A DNA stretch of 64,000 bases from Leucosporidium creatinivorum (lineage: Eukaryota > Basidiomycota > Microbotryomycetes > Leucosporidiales > Leucosporidiaceae). The position numbers and the translations under genes were made by a program. Of this stretch, positions 56,784-64,000 are shown one piece after another (position 1 is the stretch's first letter; the number at the start of each line of letters is the position of its first letter). The stretch spans positions 1,433,896 through 1,497,895 of the forward strand of contig BCKL01000004.1 in NCBI GenBank assembly GCA_001600635.1. The letters are read 5' to 3'. The notes under the pieces were generated by a model, which was given only the letters and a program-made list of their open reading frames with translations, had not been told where the DNA came from and did not search any database.

Positions 56784-58099
56784 ATGGCACCCTTCTCTCG
56801 AGCTCGCGCGACGGGGCTTTCTCACATACGACAGGACGGGACGGCCGTCTACCGAGCCAACATTGACGTCCAGTGGAGCGTGTTCGGGTGAGTTGTAAAG
56901 TGCCTTATTCATCGAGCATGAAGCTCACAAAGCTGTTATATCCCACAGCAACCCACACGGAGGCTACCTCCTCGCCGTCATCGTCGACGCCCTCTCGAAG
57001 CATCAGGCCGAGAGCAAGCCCCATCACCCTGATCCTGCGCATCTCATGACCCAATTCCTGCAAGGGACCAAGCCTGGGAAAGCGGAGATCCACGTCAAGG
57101 TATGTCCGCGCTCGAGAGATCCGCCCTTGGCGCTGCTGACCCTTTCGAACTCGCCGCTCGCAGGTCCTCCGAACCGGTAGATCCTGGACCAACCTCAAGG
57201 CCGAGCTGTATCAGGATGGCGCTCTCGTCATAACCTCACTCGCGCTCTACACCGTCATGCCTCCCCTCCCTCTCGACCCTTCGCCCGCACCCTTCAGCAC
57301 GGCCAACCAGAACCTCCTCCCTCTCACTCCCTCCGCCTACGCCCCAATCACTCCCTTCGTCACCCATCCCGCCCAGTGCGATCCTACACCTCAAAGCGAC
57401 GAGAAGGAGAGACGATGGAGCAGCAAGAGCGTGTTTTGGTTCATGCCCGAGCGGATCAAGTGGGCCGAGGATCTTGGGATTAAGAAGAGGAGAGAGGGGA
57501 AGGCCGAAGGACAGCAGGAGGGCGAGCGATTGAGGTTAGAGTGGGGTGCGTGGTGTGAGATGATGGATGAGGGCGAGGAAGCGGATCAGGGGACCTTGCC
57601 GTGGGTTTTTCGAGGCTCGGCGTTAGCTCGGCGGCTGATGTGGTTTCTGCTCTCTCTACTACAGCTTCTGGGCCGACATGATGTCCTCTATTCCCGAGCT
57701 CTTCCCTCCCGGCGAGCGTGTCGAGCCGCAGTATGCTCTTTCTCTCTCTTTCCCTTCCTCGACCTTCTCGGCTGGGCATTTGCTGACCCTGCGTTCTTGC
57801 ACAGCTACTACCCGACTCTCTCCCTCTCGCTACAATTCCACTGCCGTCTACCTCTCCCTCGCTCGTCGCCCTACCTCGCCTCACCTCGTACCATCGGCTG
57901 CTACTCGCACGGCTCGATCATCCAGCAAGGCCGACACGAGCAGCTCGTCGAGGTGTGGTCGGCGCCGGGACCTATCGGCGAGGGCGAGGTGCAGGAGAAC
58001 TGGAGGAAGCGCTGTGTGCCGCTGCTGACGTCGACGCAGATTGCGTTGAGCGTGGGGACGGGCAAGATGCAGGGGAGGGTCAAGCCGAGTAAGCTCTAG
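56784..58099 (+). CDS. Acyl-CoA thioesterase-like protein (4HBT_3 type)
   Basis: Hot-dog-fold thioesterase family protein. Exon 1 starts MAPFSRARATGLSHIRQDGT, then VYRANIDVQWSVFG, spliced to NPHGGYLLAVIVDALSKHQA. The first hot-dog contains DPAHLMTQFLQGTKPGKAEI and KVLRTGRSWTNLKAELYQDG. The second half includes FWADMMSSIPELFPPGERVE, YYPTLSLSLQFHCRLPLPRS and GRHEQLVEVWSAPGPIGEGE, matching the two-domain layout of fungal thioesterases of this group. Three internal introns join in phase (donors GTATGT, GTGGGT, GTATGC). No peroxisomal SKL ends the protein: the last residues are KPSKL, a weak PTS1-like tripeptide SKL. In fact the final three residues are S-K-L, so peroxisomal targeting is plausible. 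Confidence 0.82.
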
Positions 58100-58198
58100 A
58101 GTGAGAGAGCAAGAGCGGAGGAGGCGAGTCCGAGTAGATGGCTAGATCTTATACAACATGTTGCACCTCTCAGACCGTACTGCTCTCCCTCAGACCCC

Positions 58199-60019
58199 CT
58201 ACTCGCGAGCAATGTTGAAGCGTTGTCCTTCCTCTTTCTACTCGGGGCAGCGACGAGAAAATCAGCGAAGGCTCTCGGAAGAGAAGGGAGAGCACCTTCA
58301 ACTCACCCTCACGACATAGTCCGCCAAAGCGACGAACGCGGCACTCATCTCCTCGCCCGAAGGACGAATCTGAGCGGGAGGAAGGAGGAAGCCGAAGATG
58401 CCTCCGCGAAGCTCCACCGAGAAGGACCAGCGAATCTTGCCCACGGCGTCTGCGTGGTATAGAAGGTCAGTCGGGAGCTCGAAGAGCGACCAAGAGATGA
58501 ACTCACAGGTCCAATCAATCGAATCGCCCGGCGCCGTCAAGCTCACTTCGCACACGCTGCCGACCTCGAAGTTCTTGCCGTGGACGGCGCGAAGAGCTTT
58601 GGCGGCCCAGACTACGCCTTCGAAGTGATTCTCCTCGTCGGGCGAAGAGCGCGAGCACGAGTAGGAGAAGGGGAACATGACTGAGGGTGAGAGAGTCGAG
58701 CGCCGACTTAGCGAAAGCGCCGAGAGCGAACAGGGCATGTAGACTCACTCATCTGTCCAAATGAGTGGACGTCGAGGAACCCCTTGACGTTGTTCTGCTT
58801 GTCCAGCAGGTAGTCGCGTACAGCCCTCAACTCGGGGCTCTGGAAAGCCTCCTCGCCGGCGTAGGCGTCCGAGCAAGGGTTTGGCCGACTCCCTGCAGCC
58901 CACTTGAACCCCCAATTGCGGTTCATATCCACGCCGTAGCATCCATCTCCCGTCGGCTGTCGGTTCTTGCGCCAGAGGCGGTCGCCTTCGGGCGCCCAAG
59001 TCCACGAGTAGCCGTCTGGGTTGAGCGTGGGGATGAAGGTGAACTCGACAGTGTCGAGGAGGTGAGAGGCGGTGGGTCGCGAGGAAGTGCGGTGCGAATG
59101 CGAGGGGTAAGGCTCGACGACGGTGGAGAGGAGGAGGTCGTGAATGAGGTAGAGGACGACCGAGGGAGCGATCCACTGCGAGATGGGAAGGACCGGTCAG
59201 CGCGGGAAGCGAGGGTGATAAGAGGGTAGCTCACCTCGCGAGCATGTTGACCACCAGCTACGACGAATCCGAGCTTCTTGTGGATCTTGTGCTTCTTGTG
59301 CTTGAGAGCGTGGACGCCGTCCGAGTCCTCGAAATGGCTGGCCGATGGCTGCTCCTGCGAAGCGAATACGGTGGGCGTGTAGCTTTGGTTGGTGACTGTA
59401 GGTTTGTGTGGGTCAGCTGTGCACCTTGGTAGCCTCCCTGGCTGATTCGTCGCACCCGTCGACTCGCTCGTGACGCACCTTTGAGCCCCAAGATGTCTTT
59501 CCCTTCAGCTGATTCCCCCACCTTGACCACAGCAGCATAACCGGGGAACAGCTCCTCGAAGCGTTTAAGGATCTGGTGCAGCGCATCAAGCGAGTGGTAG
59601 CTGTCGTGAATCGGGTCGTCGAGCGCTTGCAGTCGGGTGCTCGAGAGATTGGTTACGGCTGCTTCCGAGTGCTGGAGGTTGAACGGTGCCGTAAGAGTCG
59701 TGGAAGCGAGATGCTCCTCGATGGACGGGAGGAGGATGTCGAGCGCCGAAGGGGAGAGATGGGACGAGGAGAGCTGCTCTTGTTGCGAGGGCGAGAGGCG
59801 GAGTGTCGTGTGGTGCGGTGTAGTGGACCAGACGTCGAATGCGTTGTCGTCCAGCCATGCTACTGCTTCCTCTGCTGCTGCGCGAGAGGGCCAGGAGAGC
59901 CGCACAAGCTGCTCTGGTTCGAGGTGGGGAGTTGGGAGGAAGGGCAGCTGTTCTGCTGCGGTGTAGACGGGTAGTGCTATGCAGGCGAGTGCCAGTAGTG
60001 TCGCTTTTAGGGAGAGCAT
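58199..60019 (-). CDS. Secreted M14 metallocarboxypeptidase
   Basis: Zinc carboxypeptidase of the A/B type, made as a secreted proenzyme. Signal peptide MLSLKATLLALACIALPVYT, then a propeptide of about 130 residues. The catalytic domain contains the zinc ligands in FVVAGGQHAREWIAPS (H-x2-E), the third ligand in GFLDVHSFGQM, the substrate carboxylate-binding segment GVDMNRNWGFKW, and NPDGYSWTWAPEGDRLW. The tyrosine is restored by splicing in SIDWTYAVGKI, and the catalytic Glu lies in FSVELRGG. All active-site residues are therefore present, unlike inactive ECM14-type relatives. The last exon is ambiguous. Reading through stops at 58298; a GTGAGT donor after VVR and a GCTGAT branch splice to EEGQRFNIARE and stop at 58199, which I prefer. 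Confidence 0.9.
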
Positions 60020-60932
60020 CGTTGGCGGTGGCGGGGTCGCGATGAGACGTCGAAGTGAGACCTGCGGCCCGTTGGAGATTCGGGACTTGGGGCGCTCGGG
60101 GGCGGCAAAGTTGAGGTCAGCACCGAGCCGAGTCTGGAGGTCTTTCAGCACCGTGAGAGTCAGACGGGTTGCAGAATACTCCACGCCTGCCCGACCCTCC
60201 CTCCACATCAAGCCACTGGCTGCAAGTCCTTCGCGTGCAATCGCAGGTCACTGCACCTCGGCGCTGCTCACTCCTGAAAGCCTGTCTTGTGCTGCTGTAT
60301 AGCACACTAGCATCAGACTGGTTGGCAATCTGCCTTTGAAACACTCTGCCATCTGCTTGAACACTGTTTCAGCGCGTGTGCCACCGCAACGAGGGCGAGA
60401 GGGCAATTTCCCGAGCTCGGCGCTGCTGGCGGGAAGGCAATAGAGCCCGCATCTGCCCAGGGAGGGCAGTGCAGCTGTTGCTGTAGCTCTTACTTGCCTG
60501 TGTAAGCACTGCTTCAAGCTACACTGAGCCCCAAGCAGGAGAGATGACACTTGTAGACTCGGAGGCCTCTGTCTTTGGCTGGCTGTAGCGCTCTGGGGTC
60601 CACTAAAGCTTGTTGGGGCGAGTGACAAGCACTCGTGAATGGTGTACAGGTCAATTTACTGGTTGCAGGAGAAAAAGCTCAGTAGGTGATCACATCTGCA
60701 ACAGCAAGGCAACCAGCGGGAGGGTGAGGAGTCAGAAGCCGACGTATGAGTGTAGCAGCATTTTTTGGATCTAATCAGGTTCATTACGAGTAAAAGAGGC
60801 TATGCAAGTCTACCTAGAACAGGTGTGGTGATGAGGAGAAGAAAGGATGGGGAGAGAAATACTGCTAAGTACGCCCGAGAAGGACAGTGTGGGACTCCGA
60901 CCGCTTCGCTACCGCTAACGCCCGCCTACCCA
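60020..60932. other. Intergenic, 3' flank of LINE fragment
   Basis: Upstream of the carboxypeptidase and downstream (3') of the minus-strand LINE. A run of six T residues at about 60762-60767 (A on the LINE strand) could be the remains of its poly-A tail, but this is weak. No gene is seen. Confidence 0.35.
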
Positions 60933-62270
60933 CTAAAAAACCCCGAGAGAAGGAGGAGAGGATGACCATGCGCGAGCAAGGTCGAACCCGAGCTGCTCGA
61001 CGTCCGAGGGTGCGAGAGGCTCGAGGGGAGAAGCTGCGCTGAAACGCCGACGACGAGCGAGCTTGAGAATGGTGTGAAGGAAGAGGACTTGGAAGAGGAT
61101 GGGGTTGAGGAAGCTCTTGCTGACGACAGGGCAAGCAAAGTCGGAGAGGGGAGGGTGCGGAAGGGAGGAGCCAGAGCCGAGGAGCCAGGCCGAGCGAGCG
61201 ACCTTGCAGTCGACGAGGAGGTGCTGGTGGGTCTCGGGCGAGTCGGTGAGGCAGAGGGAGCAGGAGGGAGTCNAGTTGTTGGGGAAGAGGGGGTTGGGTG
61301 CGCTGAAGGANAGCTGCTGGCCTGAGGGGAAGGATCCGAGCNAAAAGCGATGGACCGTATCCTCTTCGTCGGCGAAGCGGCGCCTGACCTTGCGAAGGAA
61401 CATCCACCACGCCTTCCACCTTGCCCGTCCCAGCTGATAGCGTGACTCCCATCCCTTCGGTACAATCACCCCGTNCGCTGCCAGCGTGCAGGCCTCGGTC
61501 GTCCTCGAGAAAGGGACGTCCGAGAGCTCCTCCTTTTATCCTGGCGCTCGAAACCAAGCTCGGGGGATGGTAGCACTCTGCTGTAGGTTGATGTTGAGAG
61601 CCTTCTCCCTCCACGAATGTGCTGACGAGGAGAGGAGAGGAGAGAGAGAGGCGAAGGCGTTCCAAGCATCGAGGTAGGAGCGCCAGCGAGAGGGGACGAG
61701 AGCTCGAGCTGCATCGATGGCATTGTGCCACTGGAGCGCGAGGTCGGGAGGCGGTCTGCAGAGGAGCGCCAGGCCTGGCCAGCGTCGCAAAGTCGAGGCG
61801 AGGCGGTAAGGATCGTCTCAAGAGAAGAAGCGACGAGGGTCGGCGAAAGCGGCGAGGAAGAGCTGCCCTCGAATGGCTCGGAGGTAGCGGGTGTGGAAGG
61901 AGGAGAAGGGGAGAAGAGAGTAGATCCACTCGGCCCGAGGACCTCGAAGCTGGAGGCGAAGGTCAATGAGCCCGAACCCGCCTCGGTCGAGGGGGGTCTT
62001 GAGTCGCTCCTCGCTGATGCTGGCGCGCTTCCGTCCCCAGATGGTAGCAAGGGCACTCGAGGAGAGAAGGGAGATGGTTGCGCCGGAGGCGGGAGAGTAG
62101 CGGTCGAGGTAGAGGATCTTGGAGTAGCAGTAGCGGTTGATGATGGGGCAGCGAGTTGCGAGGGGAAGGTCGAACATGGGGAAAGCAGCACTGGGTAAAA
62201 ATCTTATATCTGGATTGCACCGCTTCTTTTGAATAACTCGCAACTTCGCGCAAAAAATGTTTCACAACAG
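60933..62270 (-). mobile_element. Degenerate LINE retrotransposon, RT 3' part
   Basis: 5'-truncated non-LTR element. One reading frame runs from about 62270 to TAG at 60933 and is interrupted by only two stops (TGA at 61818-61820 and TAA at 61536-61538). It encodes the C-terminal thumb region of a LINE reverse transcriptase (SKILYLDRYSPASGATISLL, SALATIWGRKRASISEERLK, TPLDRGGFGLIDLRLQLRGP). A conserved helical region follows, then the zf-RVT zinc motif (CSLCLTDSPETHQHLLVDCK). The endonuclease and catalytic YxDD parts are missing. Four ambiguous bases lie here (about 61273, 61311, 61342, 61474). The left end lacks an obvious long poly-A tail. Confidence 0.85.
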
Positions 62271-62301
62271 GGTACATCAGAGCACAGCACTACAGCTAGC
62301 A

Positions 62302-64000
62302 ATGGCAGCCCCACAGGCTACACAACCCCCCGACAAGGGCGCTCCGCCTGCAATAGCAGGAGAGGCGTCGTCGTCGTCCAACATCCCCGCCGGCGCTCGC
62401 GCCAACCTCCCTCCCAAGCCCTCGGCCTGGGTGCACGACCCTGAGGAAGAGAAGCGCGCTACCGCTTTCTACGCCCTCCAAGGAATTGTACCCTCCTCCC
62501 AGCCCAACAAGATGCTCCAAATCGCCTACCACACCGACGTCTTCCCGCCCCACGAGGCCGCTTCCCTTCGTGAGAGCTCGAGGACCGTACAGAACACGCG
62601 CAACCAGATCCCAGACAACACCATTCGCTTCACCTTCCCNCTCAAAGACCACGGCAACCTCACCCAAACGACTGTGATGGCCGACCTCCACCGCTACTAC
62701 GACAACGGCCGCCCCTCGCTCCCTCTCCTCATCGAGGAGCTGCCTGAGCATCTGGAGTACCTCCGCCCTTCCATCAGCTCCCTCTCGTTCTCGGTCCAAG
62801 GCCAGCGCTCGCCCCAAGGAGTCTCGCACGTCTACGACCTTNGCTTCAGCTCCACCACCGCCCTTCGCAACGCTCTCGCCCTCGCTCCCTACGCCTACGC
62901 CAACAAGCCCGTCCATTCGCAGANTTCTACCAAGCTCTACACCGATGTTCTTGAGTTCAGATTTCGCTACGTCCCCGTCTCNGGCGCCCACCCCACGGGC
63001 GCCCTGCTCGCTGACTGCCTTCTCGAGGCTTTCCCCTCNGCCCTCAATGCCGAGGTCCTCCACGTCCAGCGCGTACTAGAGCTACACTCAACTTTCGGCA
63101 AGCGCCTCCCCACCTTCACCGGCAACTACACGGCGTACATCAAGTTCCCCCACCTCAACTCGGCCGACCTCGCCCTTCGCAACGACGTCTTCACTCAACT
63201 TCCCAGCTCTTTCTCTCCCTTCATCGGACCTCAACCTCCTGGCGCCGCTAACTCTCTTACTCTTCACCACGACTTCGAACAGTGCTACAACTGCGGAGAG
63301 ACGGACCACCGCTCAAACCGCTGCCCCAAGCCCGACCGTCGCGAGCAAGCTCCCTGGACTCGGCCCGCTCTGGCTCCCCTCGTCGCCGGACCCGCCACCG
63401 CCGCGCCCAACGCTCAGCAACATCAAGATGCACCTGCTCCTGCTCCCGCGCCCCCTCAAGCCCGCCCCCTGGTCGCCACGGACTCGAACNCCATTGCCGT
63501 CAACTCGCCTGGTCGCTTCGGCCAACCTGTTCTCGAGACCGCCTCCATGGTNGCCCGCGATATCGCCGACATCGAGATGGGTGATGGTGATGATGACCTC
63601 GTTGACTCGGGATCTGAACCTGCCACCCAACGCGAGCACTCGCTAGCCTCCACCGAGATTCACGCTGACGGCTCGGACTCTGATTCTCGCGTCTCTGAGA
63701 GCCCTGCTGACCGACAACACTCTCGCTCCCTCTCCCCCTCCCTCTCCCTCTCCCCCAAGCCAGAGACCAACCTCCTCCCCGNCGCACAGATCACCCCCAA
63801 GAACCTCAAGCCCGNCTCTGGCCCTTCCAGCGCTCGNGAGCCNAAGCGCACGGTTCCCTACGCTACCCAGTCGCCTACCAAGGGACAGAAGCGTCGTCTC
63901 TCTCCTTCCGCCTCCGATGGCAACCTCGAGACTCCCCTCACCAGCGCTAACCTTGAGCTTCACTCTCCCTCCCCTCCCCTCGCCGAGCAGGAAGACATGG
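62302..64000 (+). mobile_element. LINE ORF1 (gag-like, CCHC knuckle), runs off window
   Basis: Open frame of at least 566 codons starting MAAPQATQPPDKGAPP, still open at the window end. It has a hydrophilic N-terminus and a central domain of unknown fold (NTIRFTFP, DLHRYYDNGRPSLPLLIEE, TKLYTDVLEFRFRYVPVSG). A CCHC zinc knuckle (CYNCGETDHRSNRCP, C-x2-C-x4-H-x4-C) follows, then a long disordered Ser/Pro/Asp tail. This is the usual make-up of the nucleic-acid-binding ORF1 protein of LINEs; the endonuclease/RT ORF2 would lie beyond 64000. Nine or more ambiguous bases occur in it. It starts some 30 bases from the end of the opposite-strand LINE fragment. Confidence 0.8.

Overview
The window is 64 kb of compact, GC-rich nuclear DNA from a fungus, most likely a basidiomycete yeast-like lineage (Pucciniomycotina or a relative). 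That placement is inferred from the gene content, the many short introns of about 50-70 nt, and a nearly constant intron signature: a GTGAGT/GTGCGT/GTACGT donor, then CTGAC (usually GCTGAC) shortly before a CAG acceptor. On minus-strand genes this reads as a recurring GTCAGC. No species can be named from the sequence alone.

Layout. 0.2-3.2 kb: a Zn2Cys6 transcription factor (+). 3.5-7.6 kb: the ribosome-recycling ATPase RLI1/ABCE1 (-), bracketed by two 485-bp inverted repeat arms. The left arm carries the real 3' end of RLI1 and the right arm carries a broken copy of it. 8-14.8 kb: a SET-domain histone methyltransferase, a peroxisomal ABCD half-transporter and a pterin carbinolamine dehydratase (all +). 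15.5-20.5 kb: an F-box-like gene and an RNA-recognition-motif gene (+). 20.8-29.9 kb: nucleotide-sugar transporter (-), HIT hydrolase (+), membrane-anchored cysteine-synthase homologue (+), HemK/MTQ1 methyltransferase (-), NEDD1-like WD40 protein (+). 30-36.9 kb: two more F-box-like genes flanking a TM9SF membrane protein. 37-47 kb: secreted tannase/feruloyl esterase, GCN5 acetyltransferase, an unidentified cysteine-rich membrane protein and an aquaporin-like protein (all -). 48-60 kb: a small acidic protein, a glyoxalase-fold protein, an intron-containing tRNA-Ile, a DUF4259-like protein, an LCB3-type lipid phosphatase, proteasome ATPase RPT6, an acyl-CoA thioesterase and a secreted M14 carboxypeptidase. 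60.9-64 kb: two LINE retrotransposon pieces placed head to head. One is a degenerate reverse-transcriptase 3' part (-); the other is an ORF1 gag-like gene (+) running off the window.

Most genes are unrelated housekeeping genes, not a pathway cluster. Loose functional groups are chromatin (SET protein, GCN5), translation and protein turnover (RLI1, MTQ1, tRNA-Ile, RPT6), lipid metabolism (ABCD transporter, thioesterase, LCB3-like phosphatase) and secreted hydrolases (tannase, carboxypeptidase).

The most unusual features are the RLI1 inverted duplication, one-base reading-frame breaks in all three F-box genes, the non-canonical aquaporin motifs, the NEDD1-like gene, and the cysteine-rich membrane protein with an internally repeated tryptophan motif. 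Ambiguous bases (N) are concentrated in the LINE region, with one isolated N near 15.26 kb.
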